This document shows, piece by piece, positions 1 through 8,800 of a stretch of DNA of 64,000 nt. Below the pieces are notes generated by a model. The model worked only from the letters and a program-made list of their open reading frames with translations. It was not told the origin of the DNA and made no database searches. This DNA is from a candidate division KSB1 bacterium (GTDB lineage Bacteria > Zhuqueibacterota > Zhuqueibacteria > JANLFK01 > Oleimicrobiaceae). A program made the position numbers and the translations under genes. Position 1 is the first letter of the stretch. Each line of letters starts with the position of its first letter. The stretch is taken from the NCBI GenBank assembly GCA_024655945.1, contig JANLFK010000004.1, positions 192,370-256,369 of the forward strand. The letters are read 5' to 3'.

Positions 1-2
1 TC

Positions 3-806
3 CTGGCTTCCAGCGGAGAGGAGATGGAGTTGGAGGTGGACCTGGTGCGCGGAACCTATGAGGGCCAACAGGCCACCTTCCTCTACCTGCGCGATGTTAG
101 CGAGGAGAAGCGCATGGAGCGCCATCTGCAGCGGGTGGATAAGCTCACCTCGCTGGGCCAGCTTTCCTCTGGGATCGCCCACGAGATCCGCACGCCCCTT
201 GGCAGCATCCAGCTCAACCTCGACCACCTCCTGCAATGCACGCAACTCACCAAAGAGCAGCGGCATGTGCTGGAGAGCAGTATGGAGGCCGTCAACCGCA
301 TCTCCAGCATTGTGCAACGCACCCTGGATTTTGCCCGGCCGGCCGAGCCGAGCCTCGAAAAGCTCCAGATCCGGCAGGTGGTTGACAATGTGCTGAAAAT
401 GATGGCTACCAACCTGAGCAAGGCTAAAGTCGCGGTGGTGCAAGAGTGGGCAGATGACCTTCCCCTGGTTCAAGCTGACTGGCAGAAGCTCAATCAGGCG
501 TTTGTCAACATTGTGCTCAATGCCGTACAGGCTATGCCACGTGGCGGGCGTCTGCGCATTTGGGGCAAGCGACGCGCCGCCGGAGAGACGCCCATGGTGG
601 AGGTCGGGTTTGAGGATACGGGCGTGGGGATTGCACCGGAGGACCTCCGCCGCGTCTTTGACCCCTTCTTCACCACCAAGTACGAAGGGGTCGGCTTGGG
701 CCTCTCGGTGGTGCACCGCATCGTTGAATCGCATCGGGCCACCATTGGTATCACGAGCAAGCTTGGGGAAGGGACCACAGTCTGCATCCTTTTCCCGGCT
801 GCCTGA
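3..806 (+). CDS. Sensor histidine kinase, C-terminal part (5' end outside window)
   Basis: The reading frame is open to the left edge, so this is the C-terminal part of a larger kinase. About 35 residues at the start look like the end of a PAS domain (FLYLRDVSEEKR). A HisKA dimerisation domain follows, with the phospho-acceptor His in SSGIAHEIRTPLG, then a HATPase_c domain with an N box (NIVLNAVQAMP), G1 (EDTGVGI), F box (FDPFFTTK) and G2 (GVGLGLSVVHRI). It should autophosphorylate on the His and pass the phosphate to the response regulator that starts 17 bp downstream. This NtrB/PilS-like layout is usual for kinases paired with sigma54 activators. The signal it senses would be read by the missing N-terminus, so it cannot be named here. 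Confidence 0.93.
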   Translation: MASSGEEMELEVDLVRGTYEGQQATFLYLRDVSEEKRMERHLQRVDKLTSLGQLSSGIAHEIRTPLGSIQLNLDHLLQCTQLTKEQRHVLESSMEAVNRISSIVQRTLDFARPAEPSLEKLQIRQVVDNVLKMMATNLSKAKVAVVQEWADDLPLVQADWQKLNQAFVNIVLNAVQAMPRGGRLRIWGKRRAAGETPMVEVGFEDTGVGIAPEDLRRVFDPFFTTKYEGVGLGLSVVHRIVESHRATIGITSKLGEGTTVCILFPAA

Positions 807-822
807 GAGCAGAGAGGAGAAG

Positions 823-2202
<1,380 letters not shown>

Positions 2203-2214
2203 CGCGACCTCCCG

Positions 2215-2254
2215 AGCGCAGCATTTCATGCGCCAGCGCAGCAAATGCTGCGCT
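2215..2254 (+). promoter_or_regulatory. Candidate enhancer (activator binding site) 1
   Basis: A 40-bp element starts 13 bp after the activator's stop codon. It contains a perfect palindrome, AGCGCAGCAAATGCTGCGCT (2235-2254), preceded one 20-bp unit upstream by a degenerate copy starting AGCGCAGCATTTCATGCG. Two palindromes spaced by about two helical turns suit cooperative binding of NtrC-type dimers. The same element recurs in reverse orientation at 4003-4042. It lies 64 bp upstream of the sigma54 promoter at 2319. Confidence 0.75.
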
Positions 2255-2318
2255 CCCCGAGGTGCTTGCCGCCTTGCCTCAAGCCTTAACTCCCACGAAA
2301 TCAATGGGCCCACATTTG

Positions 2319-2334
2319 TGGCACGTCAGTTGCG
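2319..2334 (+). promoter_or_regulatory. Sigma54 (-24/-12) promoter for TadG-like gene 1
   Basis: TGGCAC-GTCAG-TTGC: the GG and GC dinucleotides are separated by exactly 10 nt, matching the sigma54 consensus at all invariant positions. The expected start of transcription is near 2345. It lies between candidate enhancer 1 and the first TadG-like gene. Confidence 0.85.
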
Positions 2335-2886
2335 AAATGGCGGACGGACGAGCAGGCCAGCCGCGCAGTGCGGGGTGGTGAAGAGGTGAAGGCGTGGTGA
2401 GCATCGTTCTGTGACAACCGCAACCCTGTGTGCACTGATCGACGCGTCGCCGACGCAAAGGAGACGAACTACGTGAGCGCAACCTTGCGGCACGAGGTGA
2501 CCGGTGGGCGGTCGAGGATGTGGAAGGTGGATGGTCCCCGCGCCCAGGCCGATTGCGCAGAGGACTGGCAGCACTGGCATCGGGATGATGGGCGGTGAGG
2601 TGGAGGGCGATGCGGCGGAGGCGGTGACGGGTGGTGAAGGGGTGGCGTTCCAGGCGGCGATGAACACGGGGATTGCGGTTGTCACGGCGGCGTGGTCGGA
2701 GGTTTGGAAGTGGTGATGGTGCGCGGCCGGCCCTGGCACTGTGAACACGGGCGTGACGCCTGCAGTGGAAGTGCGGTAGGGCAATCCAGGGTGAAAGCAG
2801 GCCACACGCAAAGGGTGCGCTTCAATCCCACGATAAGAGGCCGGACCGAAACACGGTTCGGCCTCTCCTGCGCGGAGGGCAATACA
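2335..2886 (+). other. Long G-rich leader of TadG-like gene 1
   Basis: About 540 nt separate the predicted sigma54 transcription start from the chosen GTG start. I see no gene here with family resemblance. A 41-codon frame (GTG at 2473, AAGGAG upstream, stop near 2598) is possible but unsupported. The first ~40 nt resemble the leader of the second paralog, so this leader seems to carry roughly 440 extra bases. Its last part holds a strong hairpin just before the ribosome binding site. Confidence 0.5.
2836..2866 (+). promoter_or_regulatory. Hairpin upstream of TadG-like gene 1 ribosome binding site
   Basis: The arms AGAGGCCGGACCG and CGGTTCGGCCTCT pair over 13 positions with one mismatch, around a 5-nt loop (AAACA). 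The hairpin ends 7 nt before the GGAGG at 2874. There is no T tract, so translational control or mRNA stabilisation fits better than termination. Confidence 0.6.
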
Positions 2887-3912
2887 GTGGAGACTCCCGG
2901 CCTGGACTCTCGGTGCTGGTTCAGACAATCTTCTGTGCCATGCAAGGTGCATGGGCGCGGCAACAGAAAAGCGCTTGGGCGCAACGAGCGGGGCGGCACG
3001 CTGGCCGTTTCTGCCGTTGCCCTTTTCATCTGTCTGCTGGTCTGCGGCTTGGCGATTGACATCGGTGCGATCTTAGTGGCGCGGTCCCAGCTGCAGGCAG
3101 CAGCAGATGCCGCTGCGTTAGCCGGAGCAAGGGGGCTGATAAACGGGCAGGAGGCAGCAATAGCTTCTGCTATCCAAGTCTTTGGGCGCAACAAGGTGCA
3201 GAATCGCGCGCTCTCTTTGGCGGCAGAAGAGGTTTCGTTTCCCGGCGCCGGACAGGTGGAGGTCAGGGTTACCAGGCCGGTCGAAATCTACTTTCTGCAG
3301 CTGGTGCGTGCCAACAGCGTGGATGTGTCGGCGCGTGCGGTGGCCGCCTATGGCAGCGCGCGGTCAGTGGTCGGGCTCAAGCCGTGGGCAGTGCCGGACC
3401 TGCACTGGCTCCCAGGGGACGCTGTGGTGCTGAAGGCAGGTCCGCAGGGCGAGGTGCCAAGTTGGCGCTATCCGGTGTGCTTCCCCCCGCTGAACAGGGG
3501 CAATCCAGTCACCGGGGCGGCAGCCTACCAGGACGCGATCGTCAATGGTTCCTCAATGGCCATTGAGATTGGCGACGAGCTGCTGTTGGAGACCGGCGAC
3601 ATGGTAGGCCCCACGCGTCAGGCGGTCGACCAGATCCTGGCGCTGGACCCAGACGCCTGGCTCAGTCCCAGCGGCATTCAGGGTTCCCGTTACCCGGGCG
3701 ACAGCAGTCCGCGCATCTGCAAAATCGCCCTCCTGGACCCGAACTCTTTGCCTGGGCCGGGGCGAAGTTCCGTGACCGTCGTCCGCTTTGGGGTATTCTT
3801 CATCGAAGGCATGCAGGGACAGTCGCTCATCGGGCGCTACATGCGGGCGGCGACGATTGGCGAAATGGGCGGCGGCGGCTCTGACCTCTTTTGCGTGAAG
3901 CTGATTTCTTGA
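2887..3912 (+). CDS. TadG-like membrane-anchored protein, paralog 1
   Basis: 341 aa from GTG 2887, chosen because GGAGG (2874-2878) lies 8 nt upstream and because the length then matches the tandem paralog (342 aa). After a short basic N-terminus comes ERGGTLAVSAVALFICLLVC, the Tad/TadE-G-type N-terminal motif leading into one membrane segment, then QLQAAADAAALAGARGL, typical of TadG-like proteins (Flp pilus assembly family). The ~240-residue remainder is probably outside the cytoplasm and is strongly conserved in the paralog (GLKPWAVPD, YPVCFPP, RYPGDSSPRICKIALLDP, EMGGGGSDLF). Two Cys are shared by both. A sigma54 promoter and candidate enhancer lie upstream. The exact function of the C-terminal domain is unknown to me. 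Confidence 0.82.
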   Translation: METPGLDSRCWFRQSSVPCKVHGRGNRKALGRNERGGTLAVSAVALFICLLVCGLAIDIGAILVARSQLQAAADAAALAGARGLINGQEAAIASAIQVFGRNKVQNRALSLAAEEVSFPGAGQVEVRVTRPVEIYFLQLVRANSVDVSARAVAAYGSARSVVGLKPWAVPDLHWLPGDAVVLKAGPQGEVPSWRYPVCFPPLNRGNPVTGAAAYQDAIVNGSSMAIEIGDELLLETGDMVGPTRQAVDQILALDPDAWLSPSGIQGSRYPGDSSPRICKIALLDPNSLPGPGRSSVTVVRFGVFFIEGMQGQSLIGRYMRAATIGEMGGGGSDLFCVKLIS

Positions 3913-4002
3913 GAGTAACCTGACTTCCACGCAGAGAAGGAACTCCTCGTGAGCCGAGCAACCCTTGAGCGGATGAGGGCCGCCCAGTGCACGAGCAGAG
4001 GG

Positions 4003-4042
4003 AGCGCAGGATTTGCTGCGCTACCGCATGAAATGCTGCGCT
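4003..4042 (+). promoter_or_regulatory. Candidate enhancer (activator binding site) 2
   Basis: A near-copy of the 2215-2254 element in inverted orientation: 37 of 40 bases match its reverse complement. The palindrome AGCGCAGGATTTGCTGCGCT comes first here (one mismatch between arms), followed by the half-site CATGAAATGCTGCGCT. It lies 75 bp upstream of the sigma54 promoter at 4118. The rest of the 3913-4237 gap holds only that promoter and a short G-rich leader. Confidence 0.75.
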
Positions 4043-4117
4043 TACTGGACCTTGGCCGGCCAGCCGAGGTGGTGCTAACTCTTTAAAAGTCATGGCCCGC
4101 GCAGGGGTGTCAAATTC

Positions 4118-4133
4118 TGGCACAGCAGTTGCG
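4118..4133 (+). promoter_or_regulatory. Sigma54 (-24/-12) promoter for TadG-like gene 2
   Basis: TGGCAC-AGCAG-TTGC with 10 nt between GG and GC. It differs from the first promoter only in the spacer. The predicted transcription start is near 4144, giving a ~93-nt leader before the GTG at 4238. Confidence 0.85.
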
Positions 4134-4237
4134 AAGAGATGGGACGAGGAAGTCGACAGGCCGCGCGGTGTGTGTGGTGGTGATGGGTTGGGTGCGGAGC
4201 GCGGCGGATGGTAGCGGTGAGCACCCGGAGGGCAAGA

Positions 4238-5266
4238 GTGCAGCAGAGCGTTCAACACGTTCGCAGAGCCTATGGCGACGCTCGAGCAGCGCTGGGAAGC
4301 GGCGGTTGGGTGAGGGGCCTGCTCGGCGATCAGCGAGGGAGCGCTCTTGCCTTAGCGACTGCAATGATGTTTGTGTTTCTTTGCTGCGCGGGGATGGCAA
4401 TCGACCTGGGGTCGATCCTCTCCTCGCGCACCCAATTGCAGTCGGCGGTGGATGCGGCGGCGTTGGCTGGGGCGCGCGGGCTCATCCGCAACAACCAGAC
4501 CGCCATCTCCTACGCGGTAGCAACCTTCGGGGCGAACAAGCTGCAGAACCGGTCACTGCAGCTCAACCCCAGTGAGGTCTCTTTCCCGGCGACGAATCAG
4601 GTCTCTGTCTCCGTCACGCGGCCTGTCAACCTCTTTTTTCTCCAGCTCATCGACTTGCGACGGGTGAACATCTCCGCGCAGGCCACCGCCACCTGCGGCA
4701 CGGTGCGTTCCACCTATGGCCTCAAACCATGGGCAGTGCCTGACCAACAGTGGCAGGTGGGAGACCGTGTGGTGCTGAAGACTGGCGCCCATGGACATGG
4801 TGGCCCCACCGGGAGCTGGCACTACCCGGTATGCTTCCCGCCGGTGAATCGTGGGTCGCCGGTGCGCGGCGCCGACGCCTATCGGGACAACATCATCAAC
4901 GGCGCATCGTGCAAGGTAGAGATCGGCGACCGCCTGATGGTGGAGCCGGGGAACAAGCAGGGCCCCACGCGCCAAGGGGTCAACAGCGTGCTGTCCCTTG
5001 ACCCCAACGCCTACTGGGCTGGCGACCATGTGGAGGGGTCGAGTTACCCGGGCGACAGCAGCCCGCGCATCTGCAAGATCGCCCTCATCGATCCAAACGA
5101 CGACCCCGGCAACGGACGCGGCGAGGTGACAGTCATCCGCTTCGGGGTGTTCTTCCTGGAGGGTATGGACGGACAGGACGTTGTAGGCTACTACATGCGC
5201 GCCGCGACGCGCGGTGAAATGGGCGGTGGCGGCTCCGACCTGTTTGCCATCAAGCTCAGCCAGTGA
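4238..5266 (+). CDS. TadG-like membrane-anchored protein, paralog 2
   Basis: 342 aa from GTG 4238, which has GGAGGG at 4227-4232; an in-frame ATG at 4208 lacks such a site. Basic N-terminus, then DQRGSALALATAMMFVFLCC with one membrane segment, then QLQSAVDAAALAGARGL, the TadG-family signature. The C-terminal domain parallels paralog 1 across its length (GLKPWAVPD, YPVCFPPVNRG, SYPGDSSPRICKIALIDP, EMGGGGSDLF). Two extra Cys (ATCGTV, GASCKV) are unique to this copy. It is a tandem duplicate that includes its promoter and enhancer. No other tad gene (ATPase, secretin, Flp pilin) is in the window. Confidence 0.82.
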   Translation: MQQSVQHVRRAYGDARAALGSGGWVRGLLGDQRGSALALATAMMFVFLCCAGMAIDLGSILSSRTQLQSAVDAAALAGARGLIRNNQTAISYAVATFGANKLQNRSLQLNPSEVSFPATNQVSVSVTRPVNLFFLQLIDLRRVNISAQATATCGTVRSTYGLKPWAVPDQQWQVGDRVVLKTGAHGHGGPTGSWHYPVCFPPVNRGSPVRGADAYRDNIINGASCKVEIGDRLMVEPGNKQGPTRQGVNSVLSLDPNAYWAGDHVEGSSYPGDSSPRICKIALIDPNDDPGNGRGEVTVIRFGVFFLEGMDGQDVVGYYMRAATRGEMGGGGSDLFAIKLSQ

Positions 5267-5360
5267 GTAATGATGGCCGCACAGGCAGGCAAGGATAGCG
5301 ATGGACTGACATAGAAACTCCCTCTCTACTGCTTCACACTCTCATTCCACATTCGCTGCA

Positions 5361-5397
5361 GGGCCGCTCTTCAGAGATGGAAAGCGGCCTTTGCATT
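5361..5397 (+). terminator. Possible Rho-independent terminator after TadG-like gene 2
   Basis: GGCCGCT (5362-5368) pairs with AGCGGCC (5383-5389), extended by a G-T and an A-T pair, followed by TTTGCATTT. The loop is long (14 nt) and the T tract is interrupted, so support is moderate. The rest of 5267-5498 holds the next gene's promoter. Confidence 0.5.
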
Positions 5398-5454
5398 TCC
5401 CAGGACGGCTCCCTCGCGCCTTCTGCGCGAGCCGTTGGCACCGCCATTTTCTGC

Positions 5455-5484
5455 TTGCGAATGCCGTGGATATTGCTATATTTG
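5455..5484 (+). promoter_or_regulatory. Sigma70-type promoter for the amidase gene
   Basis: TTGCGA (5455-5460), a 16-nt spacer, and TATATT (5477-5482) continuing as TATATTTG. The element sits just before the amidase gene. The -10 matches the TANATT pattern seen at other promoters in this window. Confidence 0.55.
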
Positions 5485-5498
5485 TAGGTGCGCGATGA

Positions 5499-6548
5499 AT
5501 GGCACGCGACGGCGAGAGGAGCACACTGCAGAAAGGGCTGGGGCGCGTGAAGAGAGCACGTCCGTTCACGATGGCACAGGGGATGGGGGCACTGTCCCTT
5601 CGTCTCCTCTGCCTTGTCGCCTTGCTCGGCGGCATGGTCGGCTGCGCGGCTGTTGCTATGTTGCCGCCGCCGCTGGTGCCGGTGAAAGAGGTTACCTACC
5701 AGGAGGGGACAGTCGCCGTTGAGCTTGCCGGTGGAGGGTGGTTCACGGTGCGCCAGCACCAGTGGGGGAACCGGGTGATCCTGGACCTGGCCCCGTGCGT
5801 GGTGAGCAAACCCGGCAGGGTCGGCGTGGATGATGACCAGGTAGCGGAGTACCACTGGGCCCAAAACGATCCCCAGACGGTCCGTTTGGTCGTCACAGTT
5901 CAGGCAGAGACCAGGGTCAGGGTGCGGCGCTTGCGCAACTACGTGGTGGTTGCGGTGGCGGCCAGGCCGAGAGCGCGGCCACGAGAACCAGAGCGCCCGA
6001 TCATGGTCTTGATTGACCCTGGGCACGGCGGCACAGATGCGGGCGGCGTGGGCAGATTCGGTACCCTCGAGAAGGATGTCACGCTGGACATCTCGCGCCG
6101 TCTGGCGGCTCGCCTGTTGGCCGACCGCCGGTTTGACGTGCGCATGACCAGGATCGACGACAGCGGTCCCTCGTTGGTTGCGCGGCGGGACATGTCGCGC
6201 GCGCTGCAGCCGAACCTGATGATCTCCGTGCACCTGAACGCCTCCCGCGACCGGCAGAAGAGCAAGACCGAAGTCTACTTCTATTCGGAAAGAAGCCGGG
6301 AGTTGGCGCGGCACGTGGGGCTTGCCTTGATGAACGCCCTGCAGACCGATGAGCTCGTGTACGGCGGGAGGTTGTTCTATGTGCTGCGCTTTAATGGTGC
6401 TGCATACTCGATTCTTGTGGAGCCCCTCTACTTGTCCAATGCGGCGCACGAACGTTTTTTGGCCAGCGGCGCCGGGCGCGAGCGGGTGGCGCGCGTTCTC
6501 TATGAGGCGATAGCCAGCTACTTCCGCGACAAGCCGGGGAGGAGATAG
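5499..6548 (+). CDS. N-acetylmuramoyl-L-alanine amidase (Amidase_3), lipoprotein
   Basis: Up to 349 aa; it cuts the amide bond between MurNAc and the stem peptide of peptidoglycan in the periplasm. A lipoprotein-type signal (LVALLGGMVGC) occupies the N-terminus. The start is uncertain: GTG 5547 has GAAAGGG upstream and ATG 5571 is also in frame; either leaves the signal intact. Residues ~60-150 resemble an AMIN domain (cell-wall targeting). The catalytic domain follows, with zinc ligands in IDPGHGG, the Glu in TLEKDVT, the His in MISVHLNAS and a second Glu in ILVEPLYLSN. It is somewhat short in its C-terminal half but has all key residues. Confidence 0.88.
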   Translation: MARDGERSTLQKGLGRVKRARPFTMAQGMGALSLRLLCLVALLGGMVGCAAVAMLPPPLVPVKEVTYQEGTVAVELAGGGWFTVRQHQWGNRVILDLAPCVVSKPGRVGVDDDQVAEYHWAQNDPQTVRLVVTVQAETRVRVRRLRNYVVVAVAARPRARPREPERPIMVLIDPGHGGTDAGGVGRFGTLEKDVTLDISRRLAARLLADRRFDVRMTRIDDSGPSLVARRDMSRALQPNLMISVHLNASRDRQKSKTEVYFYSERSRELARHVGLALMNALQTDELVYGGRLFYVLRFNGAAYSILVEPLYLSNAAHERFLASGAGRERVARVLYEAIASYFRDKPGRR

Positions 6549-6591
6549 GCCCGGCAACTGGCGATGACGCAGTTCGGAGGGAAATTCGGCA

Positions 6592-7575
6592 GTGCCAGCG
6601 AATTTGACCCCCGAATATCTGGAGGCGGAGCGCGAGTACAAGCAAGCGCGCACGCCGCAGGAACGGTTGGATGCTCTGCGCAAGATGTTGGCCACGGTGC
6701 CCAAGCACAAGGGCACCGAGAAACTGCAGGCGGACATCAAGCGCCGCATCGCCAAACTCAACGAGGAGATTCAAAAGTCCGGCAAGCGCAAGGGGTTTGC
6801 CCTTGCCGTGGCCAAAGAGGGTGCAGGGCAGGTCGCGCTCATCGGGGCGCCGAACGTGGGCAAGTCGCAACTTGTGGCGGCGCTGACCCACGCCACTCCC
6901 GAGGTGGCCCCCTATCCTTTCACTACCCGCGCGCCCTATCCTGCCATGATGCCTTTTGAGAACGTGCAAGTGCAACTGGTCGACTTGCCGCCCTTTAGCA
7001 GTCAACACATGGAACCCTGGGTGGCAGGCATCGTCCGCACGGCAGACGCTGCCCTCATCGTGATCGACTTGGCCTGTGACGACCCTCTGGGGCAGTTCGA
7101 GGAAACTTTGCGCCTCCTGCAACAGTGCAAGATCAAGCCGGTGGCTGGCCAGGCGCAGTTTGACCCATGGGCCAGCGTCATCGAGAAGCAGTGTCTGGTA
7201 GTGGGAAACAAGATGGACTGCCCCAACGCCGCAGAAACATTTGCCTTTCTCCAAGAGCTCTACGGCTGCGATTACCAGATGCTTCCGGTTTCTGCGCAGA
7301 GGGGCGACGGACTGGAGGAGCTGCGCCGCGCCGTCTTTGGCATGCTCAACGTGCTGCGCGTCTATTCCAAGCCGCCGGGGAAGGAGCCAGACTTTTCGCG
7401 GCCGTTTGTGCTCAGGCGGAACGCTACGGTGCTGGAGTTTGCCAATATGGTGCATCACGATTTTGGCGAGAAGCTTCGTTTTGCGCGGGTGTGGGGCAAC
7501 GGCAAGTTCGATGGCCAGCGCGTGATGAAGGACTATGAGCTGCAGGACGGCGATGTCATCGAGCTGCACATCTGA
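6592..7575 (+). CDS. TGS-domain GTPase (Obg/DRG-like)
   Basis: 327 aa from a GTG start with GGAGG upstream. A charged helical N-terminus (~80 residues) precedes the G domain: G1 GAPNVGKS, G2 PFTTR, G3 DLPPF (family form of DxxG), G4 NKMD, G5-like SAQ. A TGS domain makes up the C-terminal ~65 residues (ending LQDGDVIELHI). Proteins of this layout belong to the DRG-like branch of Obg GTPases and are thought to bind ribosomes or RNA; the substrate is not known. It lies between envelope genes with no clear partner. Confidence 0.85.
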   Translation: MPANLTPEYLEAEREYKQARTPQERLDALRKMLATVPKHKGTEKLQADIKRRIAKLNEEIQKSGKRKGFALAVAKEGAGQVALIGAPNVGKSQLVAALTHATPEVAPYPFTTRAPYPAMMPFENVQVQLVDLPPFSSQHMEPWVAGIVRTADAALIVIDLACDDPLGQFEETLRLLQQCKIKPVAGQAQFDPWASVIEKQCLVVGNKMDCPNAAETFAFLQELYGCDYQMLPVSAQRGDGLEELRRAVFGMLNVLRVYSKPPGKEPDFSRPFVLRRNATVLEFANMVHHDFGEKLRFARVWGNGKFDGQRVMKDYELQDGDVIELHI

Positions 7576-7768
7576 GTTGGCCGTGCCACGGGTGTGGCAA
7601 GGGCCGGGGAAGGCCGAGTGCTTGGATCCGCGCGGCTCTGCAAGCCCTCTCCGTGCAAGAGTTGGCGAAACCCCGCGCGCCAGGGTTACGGGCAAGTGGC
7701 GCCTTCCCGTGCAGAGTGGCTTTCCGGTGGCCTTGAGCAGACATGGCGCGAGCGACGCGGCCCGCCCC

Positions 7769-8800
7769 ATGGTAGAGGGCGGCAGCAGTCTTCCCGAGAT
7801 GACCCTGCGTCACGAGGGCATGAGGGAGCTTGTCCGGGAATTGGCTGCTCGCGGATTCTTCGAGGGATGGCGGGCGGCCCCACGCGTTGTGCCATCGGCC
7901 GAGGCTTCCGGAGGCACCGCTTTTCTGCAGATTAATGTCGGGTGCCCGCACAACGGCTGCATCTTCTGCCCCTTTTTTAAGGATGTGGCCTTCTCAGAAA
8001 AGCCGCTCCCGCGCATTGAAAAGGAGGTGCGGCTCTTGGCAGCCGAGTGCAGCCGGCGAGACCTGCCGGTGCGCCGCCTGATGCTCCTGGATGCCGATGC
8101 CTTGTGCACCGCTCAGGCGAAGCTGGAGCAGGTGCTGCGTCTGGTGCGTGCTCAGTTCCCTGGTCGCAGAGTGTCAAGTGCGCAGGTGACCGCGTACGAC
8201 GAGCTTTTTGAATGCATCTACTTCAGGAGAGTGGAATCGCGCGTGGAGCCTGTGGAGGTAAGTGCCTTCTGCCGCACGGAGAGCGTGCTTGCCAAGGATG
8301 TGGATGGGTTGCGGTGTCTGCGCGAGTTGGGCCTCGGCCTCCTCTGGTGGGGCGTGGAGAGTGGCTCGGGTCGCTTGCTGCGCCTGATGGGCAAGGGTCG
8401 AGTGCCAGGAGCGGAGCGGGAGCGCATCCTTGCCGCAGGGGAGATGCTCCGAGAGGCCGGCATCCATTTTGTGGCCATCATTCTCGTGGGGTTAGGAGGC
8501 GAACGCTTCTACGATGAGCATCTGCAGGAGACGCTCTCGCTGCTTCGCCAGCTCGATCCCCCGGGTGTCTCCTTCTCTGACCTGGTCGTGGTGCCGGGCA
8601 CCGGTTACGCCGAGCTGGTGGAGGCGGGCCTCTTGGACGTGTTGCCCCCACAGAGAATGGCCGAGCAGCGGAGGGCATTCGAACAGAGCGACCTTGCAGT
8701 GGTGCAGTACGACTATGAGCTGGGCGCGGACCATGGGAACAAAGGCGTGGCTATTTCCGCCGCGAGGCCCTTACATGTGACTGAAAAGGTCGTGCTATGA
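7769..8800 (+). CDS. Radical SAM protein with CX4CX2C cluster motif
   Basis: 343 aa from ATG 7769; ATG 7799 is an equally possible start, since neither has a good ribosome binding site, and the frame stays open further upstream without homology. The cluster motif is INVGCPHNGCIFCPFFKD, i.e. Cys-X4-Cys-X2-Cys, as in a known family with GCxHNxCxFC. A GGE-like SAM-binding segment (GVESGSG) and a long TIM-barrel half follow. It should generate a 5'-deoxyadenosyl radical; the substrate is unknown. Its last codons overlap the start of the GWxTD gene by 4 bp, implying translational coupling. 7576-7768 shows no gene. Confidence 0.85.
   Translation: MVEGGSSLPEMTLRHEGMRELVRELAARGFFEGWRAAPRVVPSAEASGGTAFLQINVGCPHNGCIFCPFFKDVAFSEKPLPRIEKEVRLLAAECSRRDLPVRRLMLLDADALCTAQAKLEQVLRLVRAQFPGRRVSSAQVTAYDELFECIYFRRVESRVEPVEVSAFCRTESVLAKDVDGLRCLRELGLGLLWWGVESGSGRLLRLMGKGRVPGAERERILAAGEMLREAGIHFVAIILVGLGGERFYDEHLQETLSLLRQLDPPGVSFSDLVVVPGTGYAELVEAGLLDVLPPQRMAEQRRAFEQSDLAVVQYDYELGADHGNKGVAISAARPLHVTEKVVL

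Noticed and set aside
2473-2598. Small 41-codon reading frame in the leader of TadG-like gene 1
   Set aside because: It has a plausible AAGGAG site but no recognisable features and no second line of evidence.
2771-2820. GEMM-I (c-di-GMP riboswitch)-like fragments AGGGCAATCC ... GAAA ... ACGCAAAG in the leader of TadG-like gene 1
   Set aside because: The strings resemble the conserved core, but the flanking stems do not pair (no GCC after ACGCAAAG; the P1b arms are not complementary). A cmsearch with RF01051 would decide; a hit above threshold would revive it.
2692-2886. N-terminal extension of TadG-like gene 1 to the ATG at 2692
   Set aside because: The extra 65 residues show no family similarity, cross a strong hairpin and would make the protein far longer than its paralog; GTG 2887 has the ribosome binding site.
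5434-5455. TTGGCACCGCCATTTTCTGC upstream of the amidase as a third sigma54 promoter
   Set aside because: The -12 GC is not at the required distance; the TATATTTG promoter nearby is a better explanation.
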